From assembly GCA_029975215.1 (NCBI GenBank), contig JARKPO010000049.1:1-64000 (forward strand): a DNA stretch of 64,000 nt. The letters are read 5' to 3'. The position numbers and the translations under genes were made by a program. The stretch's first letter is position 1. Every line of letters starts with the position of its first letter. Shown piece after piece: positions 24,594-34,009 of this stretch. Origin of the DNA: Levilinea sp. (GTDB lineage: Bacteria; Chloroflexota; Anaerolineae; Anaerolineales; Anaerolineaceae). The notes beneath the pieces are model-generated. The model had not been told where the DNA came from and ran no database searches. It saw nothing but the letters and a program-made list of their open reading frames with translations.

Positions 24594-24598
24594 CCTTG

Positions 24599-24673
<75 letters not shown>

Positions 24674-24686
24674 GTTTGTGAAACAA

Positions 24687-24715
24687 ATTTTACCACGCTT
24701 TTACAACAGTCGCAA
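24687..24715 (-). promoter_or_regulatory. Promoter of tRNA-Val
   Basis: On the reverse strand TTGCGA (24715-24710) and TAAAAT (24692-24687) are spaced exactly 17 bases apart, about 14 bases before the mature tRNA 5' end. Confidence 0.65.
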
Positions 24716-24884
24716 GACAAATTTCAAAAACCCGCACCTTCCTTCACACCATGCCCCCAGGTTTTCATCCAAAGAAATTAAGAAACACGATTAACACACC
24801 ATCTAAACAAAATCTAAATATCTGGAAATTAAGATTATAGCGGCATCAACTTATATACCCAATCAGGAATTTACGGGAGGGATT

Positions 24885-26387
24885 ATGAAACTGAACAAGC
24901 CTGCCGCGTTAAACCAACGCCCATGGCAGAAAAAGGGGGTTTGGGCAGCGGCGATCCTCTTTCTTGCAGTCTGCGGCGGGGCAGTCTGGTATTTTTGGTT
25001 TGGACCCCAAGCCGTACTGGCAAAATCGGGATCCAGTGCCGCCGCTGCGTTAAACACCACTCTAGTGAAAAGAGGGGATCTAAGCATCACTGCCTCCGGA
25101 TCGGGGGTGCTCGAAGCCAAGCGCACAGTAGACCTCAGTTTTTCAACTGGCGGAACGGTAGCGGAGGTCTATGTCGAGCTTGGTGAAATGGTCAAAAAAG
25201 GCCAGGCTCTGGCAAAGCTGGGCAATGCTACCTCCCTGGAAGCCAATGTTGTGTCCATCCAGCTCAAATTGCTGCAAGCGCAAAAAGATCTGACTGATTT
25301 ACAGCAAAACGCCGATGTATCCCTGGCTCAGGCGTATCAAGATTGGGTCACAGCCAGAGCGGCCTATCAAGATGCCGTCACCGCCCAGCAGCGCACAGCT
25401 TATGCCCGCTGCAGCGAAGAGGTCAATACCCGATATAAGGCCCAACTCGATCAAGCTGCAGCCAGAATGAATGAATTGGCTGTTCATTCTTTGGGCACAG
25501 ATGCATGGATCGATGCAAAAAACACCTACGAAACCGCCCTGGCAAATTACACCTACTGCACCACGTATACCGATCCCGAAAAAGTGGAAGCCCAGGCTGC
25601 CGTGGATGTCGCAAAAACAAAAATGGATCAGGCTGAAAGCAAATACAGCACCTTAAAGTCCAACAGCGGCCTTGACCCCAATCAATTGGCGTTGTATGAA
25701 GCCGCCGTCGAAACCTATCAAGTCCAGCTCAATCAAGCCGAAGAAGATCTGAAAGGGATCATACTGACCGCCCCGATGGACGGCAAAGTCATCTACCTGG
25801 CGTCAGGGGCTGGCACCATGGTGGGTACGGAAAAATTCATCAGCATCGCCGATGTCAGCCGTCCGCAATTAACCGTAAGCGTGGATGAATCCGATCTTGA
25901 CAAGTTCGTCCTCAACAGCCCTGCTGCCGTCATCTTTGATGCGCTCCCCGACCAGACCTTTCATGGAGTGGTCACACAGGTTAACCCCTCGCTGACCAGC
26001 TCCGGCCAATACAACATTTTGAAAGGTGTGCTAACCCTGAATGAAGATGCTGTGCAAACGGTACAGGATCTCCCATTAGGACTCAACGCTTCCGTCACCA
26101 TTATTTATAAAGAAATCAAAGACGCTTTGATCATTCCCGTCACTGCATTAAAAAAATTGAACGGGAAAGGTTATGAGGTTCAATTGGTTGAGGATGACGG
26201 CACCATCCGTTCTCAAGAAATTCAGATCGGTCTGCAGGACGGGACTTATGCCGAAGTGCTCAGTGGGCTGAAAGAAGGCGACAAAATTGTTTCAATCACT
26301 GGAAGTGCATCTGCTAACCCATCCTCCAATCAATTTCCAGACGGCGGAATGATGATGCCGGACGGCGGCATGCCGCCACCTCCTTAG
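24885..26387 (+). CDS. MacA/HlyD-type membrane-fusion protein, first of three
   Basis: A 500-residue adaptor. An N-terminal membrane helix (about 18-38) is followed by the first biotinyl-lipoyl half (VKKGQALAKLG), a long coiled-coil hairpin (about 110-290), the second lipoyl half (ILTAPMDGKVIYL), and beta-barrel domains ending in a Gly/Met/Pro-rich tail. Two Cys in the hairpin (176 and 225) recur in the next two paralogues. Such proteins link a MacB-type ABC pump to its substrate. ATG 24885 is preceded by GGGAGGG. The stretch 24716-24884 is AT-rich with no gene. Confidence 0.88.
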   Translation: MKLNKPAALNQRPWQKKGVWAAAILFLAVCGGAVWYFWFGPQAVLAKSGSSAAAALNTTLVKRGDLSITASGSGVLEAKRTVDLSFSTGGTVAEVYVELGEMVKKGQALAKLGNATSLEANVVSIQLKLLQAQKDLTDLQQNADVSLAQAYQDWVTARAAYQDAVTAQQRTAYARCSEEVNTRYKAQLDQAAARMNELAVHSLGTDAWIDAKNTYETALANYTYCTTYTDPEKVEAQAAVDVAKTKMDQAESKYSTLKSNSGLDPNQLALYEAAVETYQVQLNQAEEDLKGIILTAPMDGKVIYLASGAGTMVGTEKFISIADVSRPQLTVSVDESDLDKFVLNSPAAVIFDALPDQTFHGVVTQVNPSLTSSGQYNILKGVLTLNEDAVQTVQDLPLGLNASVTIIYKEIKDALIIPVTALKKLNGKGYEVQLVEDDGTIRSQEIQIGLQDGTYAEVLSGLKEGDKIVSITGSASANPSSNQFPDGGMMMPDGGMPPPP

Positions 26388-26427
26388 AAAAGAGCGAAAT
26401 GACCCAAAGTGAACCTAAGGAGCAATG

Positions 26428-27846
26428 ATGAAAAGAAAACCTGTGATCATGATCCTGATCATCGCCGTTGCAGTACTGAGCCTGGGGTTTGGCATCTGGC
26501 AGAGCGTTCAAGCCGTTTCATCGAATGCCGCGCAAACCACCGGGGACTACCAAACCACCACTGTTCGCAGAGGAAATATCACTGTCACGGTGTCCGGTAC
26601 GGGCCATGTGGTGCCGTCCAAGACCGCGAACCTGGGTTTCCCGGTGAGCGGTGAGATCGCTGAGCTGAATGTGCAGGTTGGAGACACCGTGAAAGCAGGG
26701 CAAATTCTGGCGCGGCTAAAGAACATCGACGCGTTAGCACTGGAAGTGCAGTCTCGCCAAGTCGCCGTTCAAACCGCTGAACGATCCCTCCAAGAGATCA
26801 CAGCAAACTCCAATGCGAACCTGGCGCAGGCAGCCATCGACCTGGCATCGGCTGAAGCCGCTTATGAGGATGCCAAAATTCATTTGCGCACCCAAGGGCA
26901 AGGCCGCTGCGAGCAAAGTGTCACCGAAACGTATTACTACGAATGGCTGGATTTGCAGGTTCAAATCATACCCTGGCAGAAAGAACTGGAAGACGAGAAC
27001 TCAAAGTACGGCAAAGACTATATTCTGGATCACCTAAAGCCCCTCTGGTCGAAAAGCTATCAGGCGTATGCCAACTATACCTATTGCCAGACCTTCACGG
27101 ATGCAGAGATAGAAGCCTCCCAGGCTGCCTTGCAGGTTGCAAAAGCCAATTTACAGCAGAAAACGCGTGATTATGAATCTTTGAAAGCAAATAACGGTCT
27201 CGACACCACCGCCCTGGAAATCGCACAGGCCAGCCTGAAAAACGCTCAGCTTCAGCTCCTCCAGGCGCAAGATAATTTGGATGGCGCCGTCATCACCGCC
27301 CCAATGGATGGATCCGTCACAGCCGTCAACGGAGAGATCGGCGACACCGTGAACACCGGCACTTTGATCACGCTCGTGGATCAGGAATCGCCGCAGGTAC
27401 AGGTCAGCATCGACGAAACCGATCTGGCCAATTTTGCGGTGGGCTGTCAGGCACAAATTACCTTTGAGAGCATCCCCGGCCAAACCTTCTCCGGAGTCAT
27501 CACACAGATCTACCCCACCGTGGTCGAAACCAACAGCGGCAGCAGCGTTCAAGGATTGATCCGCCTGAATAACAGTAAGACCCTTTCAGGCAAATACCTT
27601 CCCATTGGGTTGACGGCATCGGTCGAGGTAACCTATGGCGAAGCCCAAAACACGTTGATCATTGCGGCCCAGGCGGTTTACCCACCCAAAAACGGCGGGA
27701 AACCCTATGTGTACGTTCTCAACAACCAGGGAAAACCAGAAAAACGAGAAATCGAAGTGGGCTTGAAAACAGTCGCCTTAGCCGAGATTAAAAGCGGCTT
27801 GAACGAAGGCGAAAAAGTGATCATTTCCAATGTGGAAAACCCATAA
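26428..27846 (+). CDS. MacA/HlyD-type membrane-fusion protein, second of three
   Basis: A 472-residue paralogue of the preceding protein. The order is membrane helix (about 5-22), lipoyl half (VKAGQILARLK), coiled-coil hairpin with Cys161 and Cys220, second lipoyl half (VITAPMDGSVTAV), then barrel and membrane-proximal domains. ATG 26428 is preferred to ATG 26425 because AAGGAG ends five bases before it rather than two. It lies about 40 bases after the first adaptor gene in the same operon. Confidence 0.87.
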   Translation: MKRKPVIMILIIAVAVLSLGFGIWQSVQAVSSNAAQTTGDYQTTTVRRGNITVTVSGTGHVVPSKTANLGFPVSGEIAELNVQVGDTVKAGQILARLKNIDALALEVQSRQVAVQTAERSLQEITANSNANLAQAAIDLASAEAAYEDAKIHLRTQGQGRCEQSVTETYYYEWLDLQVQIIPWQKELEDENSKYGKDYILDHLKPLWSKSYQAYANYTYCQTFTDAEIEASQAALQVAKANLQQKTRDYESLKANNGLDTTALEIAQASLKNAQLQLLQAQDNLDGAVITAPMDGSVTAVNGEIGDTVNTGTLITLVDQESPQVQVSIDETDLANFAVGCQAQITFESIPGQTFSGVITQIYPTVVETNSGSSVQGLIRLNNSKTLSGKYLPIGLTASVEVTYGEAQNTLIIAAQAVYPPKNGGKPYVYVLNNQGKPEKREIEVGLKTVALAEIKSGLNEGEKVIISNVENP

Positions 27847-27896
27847 GACCCGTACGGGCTTACGCGTAATTATTTCCAATTGTCAGGAGAAAAGCA

Positions 27897-29318
27897 ATGA
27901 AATCCAAGAGGATCTCCATTAGAAACATCCAAAAAATCTGGGCAGGTGTTGCGCTGGCCGTGGTGATCATCGGTGCAGCCGCTGGATACTTCATTTGGAA
28001 CCAGCAAAAAACTGCCCAGGCGCAGTCATCCGAGACCACCCTGTACACCTCAAAAGTAAAGCAAGGCAGCATCACCCTGTCGGTCAGCGGCTCTGGCACA
28101 CTGATCGCCGGAAAAGAGCGCTCGCTGGCTTTCTCCACCTCCGGCACGGTCGCAGAGGTGAATGTGCAGGTGGGCGATTTGGTAAAGCAAGGTCAGGAAC
28201 TGGCAAAGTTGGTTCCTTCCGAAGAGCTGCAAGTCAATCTCACCAGTGCCCAGCAGGATCTGGTGATTGCCCAACAGGAATTGCAAACCCTGAAAGAGAA
28301 TGCAGCCGCGAACCTGGCGAATGCGCAGCTAGCCCTGGCCTCCGCACAAAAAGCGGTTGTTGATGCAAAATCAGACCTGATTCAACCCGGCATGGTGCGC
28401 TGCGATCAAGATACCATCGATGTGTATTATTACGAGTACAAAACGGCAAAAGAGAAGCTGGATGCGCTCGGCACGGGGGTCGGAGACATGGATTATTACA
28501 ACCGCGTCATCCTGCCCGCCAAGAACGCCGCCGCATCGGCCTATTCCACCTATGAATACTGCTTTGGATATACCGACTACGAAATTTCATCTTCCCAGGC
28601 GACCCTGTCGCTCGAAGAAGCCAACCTGAAAATTGCACAGGAAAAACTGGATCGGTTGACCCAAAATCAGGGCATCGATCCCGTTGAACTGGCTGCCGCT
28701 GAAAACAAAGTAGCCGTTGCCCAATTAGCCTTCGATCAGGCACAAGAAAAACTGGCCGGCATGACCCTCATCGCCCCATTTGATGGAACCATCTTAAGCG
28801 TTGCTGGCAATCCGGGAGACCGCACAGATACCAATCCCTTTATCACCATCGCCGATCTTGATCATCCCCTGGTCGAATTCAGCATAGATGAGACCGATAT
28901 GGACAAAATCAGCGTAAATGAAACCGCCGAGGTGACGTTTGACGCCCTTCCAGATCTGACCTTTCCAGGGAAAGTTCTGCGCATCAACCCCGAATTGCAG
29001 ACCTCTGGCGGTTACAACGTGGTCACCGGTGTCATTCAACTGGATTTAAGCGGCATGCAGAACCCGCCCACCCTGCGAAAGGGCCTGAGCGCATCCGTCA
29101 CCTTGATTCAAGCCAGTGCGAAAGACGTTCTTCTGGTGCCCGTTCAGGCAGTACGCGATCTTGGAGATGGAAAATACGGCGTTTTTGTGGTGGGAAGTGA
29201 CGGCACAACTCGCTTGAAATTTGTCCAAATCGGTCTGATGGATGCTGCCAGCGCCGAAGTGAAAAGCGGCCTGAACCTGGGTGAAATCGTGTCCACCGGC
29301 GATGTTCAGACAAAATAA
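27897..29318 (+). CDS. MacA/HlyD-type membrane-fusion protein, third of three
   Basis: A 473-residue paralogue of the two upstream adaptors with the same layout: membrane helix (about 15-37), lipoyl halves (VKQGQELAKLV and MTLIAPFDGTILSV), and a coiled-coil hairpin with Cys169 and Cys222. ATG 27897 is preceded by AGGAGAAAAG. It sits directly before the MacB-like ATPase gene. The three adaptors differ mainly in the hairpin, so they may mix in one assembly or serve different substrates. Confidence 0.87.
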   Translation: MKSKRISIRNIQKIWAGVALAVVIIGAAAGYFIWNQQKTAQAQSSETTLYTSKVKQGSITLSVSGSGTLIAGKERSLAFSTSGTVAEVNVQVGDLVKQGQELAKLVPSEELQVNLTSAQQDLVIAQQELQTLKENAAANLANAQLALASAQKAVVDAKSDLIQPGMVRCDQDTIDVYYYEYKTAKEKLDALGTGVGDMDYYNRVILPAKNAAASAYSTYEYCFGYTDYEISSSQATLSLEEANLKIAQEKLDRLTQNQGIDPVELAAAENKVAVAQLAFDQAQEKLAGMTLIAPFDGTILSVAGNPGDRTDTNPFITIADLDHPLVEFSIDETDMDKISVNETAEVTFDALPDLTFPGKVLRINPELQTSGGYNVVTGVIQLDLSGMQNPPTLRKGLSASVTLIQASAKDVLLVPVQAVRDLGDGKYGVFVVGSDGTTRLKFVQIGLMDAASAEVKSGLNLGEIVSTGDVQTK

Positions 29319-29322
29319 AGGC

Positions 29323-30111
29323 ATGAATATGGACAACTCAACTTCAGAAAATGAAATCATCATCGAAACAATCGACCTAAAAAAAGCCTACGGCACGGGC
29401 GACGCTCTGGTGATGGCAGTCAACGGCATCAGTATCAAAATCAAAAAAGGGGAGTTTGTCGCCATCATGGGGCCCAGCGGCTCTGGAAAGAGCACATTGA
29501 TGAACATCCTCGCCTGCCTGGATCAACCCACAGACGGCAGATACATTCTGGACGGCGAGGATGTCAGCGAATATACCCGTTCAGAGCTTGCCGTCATCCG
29601 CAGTCAAAAATTGGGGTTCGTATTTCAGTCCTTCAACCTGCTGCCGCGTGTGTCTGCGCTGGAAAATGTCATGCTCCCCATGATCTACCGGCGTGAAAAC
29701 CGTGTCAGCCTTGCCGAAAGAAAACGCATCGCCCAAAACGCGCTGGAGCATGTGGGGCTGGCAGAGCGAATGCACCACATGCCCAATGAACTTTCCGGTG
29801 GTCAGCAGCAGCGGGTGGCGATTGCCCGTGCGCTGGTAAATGACCCCGTGTTGGTGCTGGCGGATGAGCCTACGGGCAATCTGGATTCAAAATCCAGCGA
29901 AGAAATTATGGATCTGCTCCATACCCTGCACGACCGCGGCCGCACCATCGTCATGGTCACTCATGAACCCGACGTTGCCCATCACACAGAGCGTATCATC
30001 ACTGTGCGTGACGGCAAATTATTCGACGACCACCCCAACGGAAAACGGGTGACCTGGCAAAATGCGACCGGCATTGATTTCAGTCCTGCGCAGGAGGAGG
30101 TTCGACCATGA
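29323..30111 (+). CDS. MacB/LolD-type ABC transporter ATPase
   Basis: A 262-residue ATP-binding subunit. It has Walker [10 protein letters not shown], the Q-loop [16 protein letters not shown], signature [15 protein letters not shown], Walker [17 protein letters not shown] and switch His in MVTHEPD. The TGNLDS and [10 protein letters not shown] features are those of MacB/LolD (MacB-type exporter) ATPases. ATG 29323 is the likely start. Its stop overlaps the permease start (ATGA at 30108). Together with the permease and adaptors it forms an export system in which the ATPase powers movement outside the membrane plane. Confidence 0.92.
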   Translation: MNMDNSTSENEIIIETIDLKKAYGTGDALVMAVNGISIKIKKGEFVAIMGPSGSGKSTLMNILACLDQPTDGRYILDGEDVSEYTRSELAVIRSQKLGFVFQSFNLLPRVSALENVMLPMIYRRENRVSLAERKRIAQNALEHVGLAERMHHMPNELSGGQQQRVAIARALVNDPVLVLADEPTGNLDSKSSEEIMDLLHTLHDRGRTIVMVTHEPDVAHHTERIITVRDGKLFDDHPNGKRVTWQNATGIDFSPAQEEVRP

Positions 30112-31337
30112 ATGTTTCTGAAATTCTAAAAATCGCAATAAAAAGCCTGACCGCCAATAAGTTAAGGTCCATCCTGACCATGCTGGGCGTGATCATCGGC
30201 GTGGCAGCGGTGATTGTCATGATCTCCATCAGCGCAGGGACCGAAGCCACCATTGCTGAAAAGATCAATGGGTTGGGTTCCAATCTTCTTTTTATCAACC
30301 AGGCCTTCACGCGTGGCGGCCCAGGGCAAGGCAATCAACGGGGCGGGCTGGTTTATTCCGATGTGGCCGCCATTCGCGATCAGGTGCCTGGGGTTGCGGG
30401 TGTCTCAGTGGAGCAGCAAAGCAGCGTCACCATCAAATATAACGATACCACACTCACGGATATCACCCTGGTGGGCACCACGCCTGATTATCCCACGGTG
30501 CGCAATGTGCAAGTCAAAACCGGGCGTTTCATCACCGAAACCGATAATGATCGTGCAGAAAAAATTGTCATATTGGGATCTGAAATTGCCGCAGAATTAT
30601 TCGGCGAAACCGATCCCATTGGCGAAACAATTTATGCAAATAACGTTCAATTGGTGGTCATTGGTGTGCTCGCCCCCAAAGGGATCTCCGGCGGAACCGA
30701 TTTTGACTCATTGATTTACACCCCAATCAATGTGGTGTTCAAGAAATTTGAAAATAACCCGTTCGCGCGTTTCATGGGAGACCGTGTGCGCACCATTTTC
30801 GTGTCGGTCGACCAGGACGCCTCCATAGACACGGTGAAAGAACAAATTACCCTGTTGCTGATGGGCCGCCACAATGTGACCAGTGATACCCTCGACTTTA
30901 ATATCACCAGTCAGTCTGACATCATCTCTACACAAGAATCAACCACCGAATCCTTCCGCACGCTGCTCGCCTGGGTGGCCGGGGTATCGCTGATCGTGGG
31001 GGGGATTGGCATCATGAATATCATGCTGGTCAGCGTCACCGAGCGCACCCGCGAAATCGGCTTACGGCAGGCGGTGGGCGCTACCCCCGCGGATATCGAA
31101 GTGCAATTCCTGGCCGAGGCCTTGATGTTAAGCCTTTTTGGCGGACTGATCGGCGTGCTGATGGGGGTCGGTGGGGCAGAACTGTTTGGCAAACTGAGCG
31201 GCATGCGCACCGTGATTGTTCCATATTCCATTGTTTTATCCTTCACTTCTGCCGCGTTGATCGGTGTATTCTTCGGCTTCATCCCCGCCCGCAAAGCCGC
31301 ACAGCTGGATCCCATCGTCGCGTTAAGACATGAATAA
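30108..31337 (+). CDS. MacB/FtsX-type ABC transporter permease
   Basis: A 409-residue permease with the MacB topology: helix 1 at about 20-45 (KLRSILTMLGVIIGVAAVI), a large extracytoplasmic domain (about 46-280), then three helices (about 285-400). The conserved TEREIGLRQAVGAT-like loop appears as TERTREIGLRQAVGATP, and the last helix is followed by RKAAQLDPIVALRHE. The gene is translationally coupled to the ATPase. The exported compound is unknown; relatives export peptides, antibiotics or lipoproteins. Confidence 0.92.
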   Translation: MNVSEILKIAIKSLTANKLRSILTMLGVIIGVAAVIVMISISAGTEATIAEKINGLGSNLLFINQAFTRGGPGQGNQRGGLVYSDVAAIRDQVPGVAGVSVEQQSSVTIKYNDTTLTDITLVGTTPDYPTVRNVQVKTGRFITETDNDRAEKIVILGSEIAAELFGETDPIGETIYANNVQLVVIGVLAPKGISGGTDFDSLIYTPINVVFKKFENNPFARFMGDRVRTIFVSVDQDASIDTVKEQITLLLMGRHNVTSDTLDFNITSQSDIISTQESTTESFRTLLAWVAGVSLIVGGIGIMNIMLVSVTERTREIGLRQAVGATPADIEVQFLAEALMLSLFGGLIGVLMGVGGAELFGKLSGMRTVIVPYSIVLSFTSAALIGVFFGFIPARKAAQLDPIVALRHE

Positions 31338-31388
31338 AGCGTTAATGCCAAAAACAAGAACGATAGAAAGATAGAAAAGGTTAAGAGA

Positions 31389-32093
31389 ATGCGCACAAAG
31401 ATCCTCTGTTCACTCATGACTCTCCCTCTGGTTTTGGTCCTGGCGGCCTGCTCCGGGACATCCGCTGTTCAAGCTCCGGGTCAAAATCAGCCGGGCGATC
31501 CAATGACAGATTTTGCCAATCAACCCATTGAAAACAAACTGGCCGTCGGCATCCTGAGCCTGGAAGGGACCGACAAAGCCGTCACCGCCGATCAGGCGAA
31601 AGCCATGCTCCCCCTCTGGGAAGCGGTCAAAAGCCTGCGTACCGACACCAAAACCACCGCTCAAGAAATGAGCGGACTTTATCAGCAAATCCAACAACTG
31701 TTAACACCCGATCAGGTTCAGGCCATTCAAGGTCTGAATCTAAATTCGCAGGAAGTTCAGGCCTTGATGGAAAAATACGGCTTGCAATTCCAGCCGAACG
31801 CCTCTGCCCCGCAAGATTCAAGCGTAATGGCCACGCGAATCGCCGGCCGTACCAGCAACGGAGCCAGCGGCGGGCCAGGCGGCGGCTTTGGCGGCGGCTT
31901 TGGTGGAGGTCCAGGCGGCGGTCCAGGCAGCGGCTTTAGAGGCGGGCCCATAGATGGTTCAAATCCGCAGGCCAACGGCATCCAGAGCACGCCCCAGCCC
32001 AACCAACCCAGAGGCGGCGGGTTTCGGAACGGCTTTAACGCGCTGTTTGTGGATCCTGTGATTCAGATGCTGAAGGAACGCTCAGCCTCGTAA
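31389..32093 (+). CDS. Lipoprotein with Gly-rich tail, last gene of the efflux operon
   Basis: A 234-residue lipoprotein. The signal ends in V-L-A-A-C (Cys21). A helical region (about 45-130) contains DQAKAMLPLWEAVKSL and LTPDQVQAIQGLNLN, reminiscent of metal/stress-sensing periplasmic helices such as those of Spy/CpxP-like proteins, though not close enough to assign. Residues about 155-185 are almost pure Gly with Pro and Phe. It lies 51 bases after the permease gene in the same direction. It may be an accessory or sensor of the pump; this is inferred from context. Confidence 0.7.
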   Translation: MRTKILCSLMTLPLVLVLAACSGTSAVQAPGQNQPGDPMTDFANQPIENKLAVGILSLEGTDKAVTADQAKAMLPLWEAVKSLRTDTKTTAQEMSGLYQQIQQLLTPDQVQAIQGLNLNSQEVQALMEKYGLQFQPNASAPQDSSVMATRIAGRTSNGASGGPGGGFGGGFGGGPGGGPGSGFRGGPIDGSNPQANGIQSTPQPNQPRGGGFRNGFNALFVDPVIQMLKERSAS

Positions 32094-32108
32094 ACCCCAA
32101 AAAGGCTC

Positions 32109-32166
32109 CAGCGGGAGGTGCCGCTCATCACCCCTCTAACAAACCGGCCCCTCCCGCTGTGTTTTC
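32109..32166 (+). terminator. Terminator of the efflux operon
   Basis: CAGCGGGAGG (32109-32118) pairs with CCTCCCGCTG (32150-32159) across a loop of about 31 bases and is followed by TGTTTTC. Confidence 0.65.
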
Positions 32167-32243
32167 TGTTCAATTCACCTAAACCCATTTCGGGTTGTTC
32201 TGCAATCGATGTCTGTGGTGATCGTCTGTGCCGATTTGCCGAA

Positions 32244-32270
32244 CAAAAAGGCGCCGGAAGGGTTCCGGCG
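32244..32270 (-). terminator. Rho-independent terminator of the ECF transporter operon
   Basis: On the reverse strand CGCCGGAA and TTCCGGCG (32270-32263 and 32259-32252) form an 8-bp stem with a three-base loop, followed by CCTTTTTG. Confidence 0.85.
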
Positions 32271-32283
32271 TCTCTATCTGTGC

Positions 32284-33126
32284 TTACGCCTTTCGCGCAA
32301 TCTTCCCAAACTGCTCCACCATTGAATCCACCGTCAGCGTGCCCGGATAAAAGCCCAAATCCTGCGCCGACTGTGCCAGTTGGGTGATGTGCGGCGGCTC
32401 AATAAAAGTCTTGGCCAGCACTTCCGTCTGGCTGAAGACCTCATCCGTTGGCCCATCCAAAAGCACCTGGCCCATCCCCATGGCCACCACCCGCCGCGCA
32501 TAGCGCGCCACAATGGGCATCACATGGGTGATCACGATAATGGTGTGGCCGCGTTCCTGGTTCAGACTGAGCAAAAAGTCCATGATCTCCAGCGACTGGC
32601 TCGAATCCTGTCCGGTCGTCGGCTCGTCCACAATGATCACTTTGGGCCGCAGCGCCAGAATAGACGCAATCGCCACCCGCTGCCGCAAGCCCTTGGTCAG
32701 GAAGAAGGGGTGCTCCGTGAATTTATCTTCGGGCAGGCCCACCACCTTGGCGGCTTCCTCTACGCGCGCCTTCACCTCAGCCTCGTCCAATTGAATATTG
32801 CGCGGCCCATAGGCAATTTCATCCCAGCAGTTGCTGTTAAACAGCTGGTGGTCGGGATTTTGAAACACGTATCCCACCCGTTTGACCATCTGCACGATGG
32901 GGGTCGTGCGGGAATTCAGCCCATCCACCCAAATGTCGCCCTCGCTGGGTTTGAACAAACCGTTCAGACATTTGGAAAGCGTCGTCTTGCCCGAACCGTT
33001 TTGGCCGATGAAAGCAATAAACTCCCCCTCGCCAATATCTAAATTAATCCCATTCAACGCCTGGGTTCCATCTGAATACCGAAAAACCAAATCCTTCACT
33101 TGAATGTAGGCAGCTGTGTTGCTCAT
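32284..33126 (-). CDS. ECF transporter energy-coupling ATPase (EcfA-type), variant signature
   Basis: A 280-residue ABC ATPase of the ECF type. Walker A is GQNGSGKTT, Walker B is VIIVDEPTTGQD and the switch His lies in VITHVMP. The signature reads LTKGLRQRVAIA instead of LSGGQ-type, so this subunit's half of one ATP site is non-standard; some ECF ATPase subfamilies show LTKGE/LSKGE, so it need not be inactive. The start overlaps the stop of the partner ATPase gene (33123-33126). Confidence 0.88.
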   Translation of the reverse strand: MSNTAAYIQVKDLVFRYSDGTQALNGINLDIGEGEFIAFIGQNGSGKTTLSKCLNGLFKPSEGDIWVDGLNSRTTPIVQMVKRVGYVFQNPDHQLFNSNCWDEIAYGPRNIQLDEAEVKARVEEAAKVVGLPEDKFTEHPFFLTKGLRQRVAIASILALRPKVIIVDEPTTGQDSSQSLEIMDFLLSLNQERGHTIIVITHVMPIVARYARRVVAMGMGQVLLDGPTDEVFSQTEVLAKTFIEPPHITQLAQSAQDLGFYPGTLTVDSMVEQFGKIARKA

Positions 33127-33995
33127 TTCAAACCTCCTGCCTGCGTGCGGGCCAGCAGCGCCCGCAGGCTTTGGGCGGCTTCCTCCACCGTTAAAGGCAG
33201 TTGACCGTCATACCAACCGCGCAGGTTGAGTTGGTGGAAAAACTGCATCGCATCCGGCGGAAAAATCCCCTTTTCCATCAGCATGGCGATCTGGGTAAAA
33301 AACGGCCGCGTCTCATCCTCCAACACCAGTTCCCCATTCAGCATAAAAGCCATGCGATCCGCCAGCGGAATCAGATTTTCCAGGCTGTGCTCAATCACAA
33401 TGATGGTGTTCTTCTGTTCCTTCTTCAACTTGGCCAAAACATCAAATACACGCTTACGGCTGATGGGGTCCAACATGCTGGTAGGCTCATCCAAAATCAT
33501 CACCCGTGGGGTCATGGCCAACACCGCCGCCAAAGCCACGCGCTGCTTTTGCCCTCCCGAAATTTCATACGGCGGTTTCAGCAGCAGCGGACTGAGGTTG
33601 GTCAGGTCCACCACCCACTCTAAACGTTCGCGGATTTCGGGGATGGACATGCCCAAATTCTCCATCCCAAACACCAGTTCATCTTCCACCGTCATGGCCG
33701 TAAACTGCGATTCCGGGTCCGAAAAGACCACCCCCACACTGCGCTGCAGTTCACCTTTGGGGTATTCTTCCACCTCGGTCCCCGCCACATACACCGCGCC
33801 CTCTTTCACCCCGTGGTACTGGCCGGGGATCAAACCGTTTAAGGAATAGGCAAGGGTGGTTTTACCAGAGCCGTTGGGGCCGATGACCCCCAAAAACACC
33901 CCTTCTTCCACGGTCAGGTTCAGGTTTTTGACCGCCGGTTCTGTGGTGTACAGATACCGCCAGGAATAATCTTTTATTTCGATTAATGCGCTCAT
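33123..33995 (-). CDS. ECF transporter energy-coupling ATPase (EcfA-type), canonical
   Basis: A 290-residue ABC ATPase. Walker A is GPNGSGKTT, signature ISGGQKQRVALA, Walker B VMILDEPTSMLD and switch His in VIEHSLENL. It pairs with the neighbouring variant ATPase to form the heterodimer that energises vitamin or metabolite uptake. ATG 33995 is preferred because GAGGAGACGG precedes it; a TTG at 34013 that overlaps the previous stop is the alternative. Confidence 0.9.
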   Translation of the reverse strand: MSALIEIKDYSWRYLYTTEPAVKNLNLTVEEGVFLGVIGPNGSGKTTLAYSLNGLIPGQYHGVKEGAVYVAGTEVEEYPKGELQRSVGVVFSDPESQFTAMTVEDELVFGMENLGMSIPEIRERLEWVVDLTNLSPLLLKPPYEISGGQKQRVALAAVLAMTPRVMILDEPTSMLDPISRKRVFDVLAKLKKEQKNTIIVIEHSLENLIPLADRMAFMLNGELVLEDETRPFFTQIAMLMEKGIFPPDAMQFFHQLNLRGWYDGQLPLTVEEAAQSLRALLARTQAGGLK

Positions 33996-34009
33996 GTCCG
34001 TCTCCTCTC

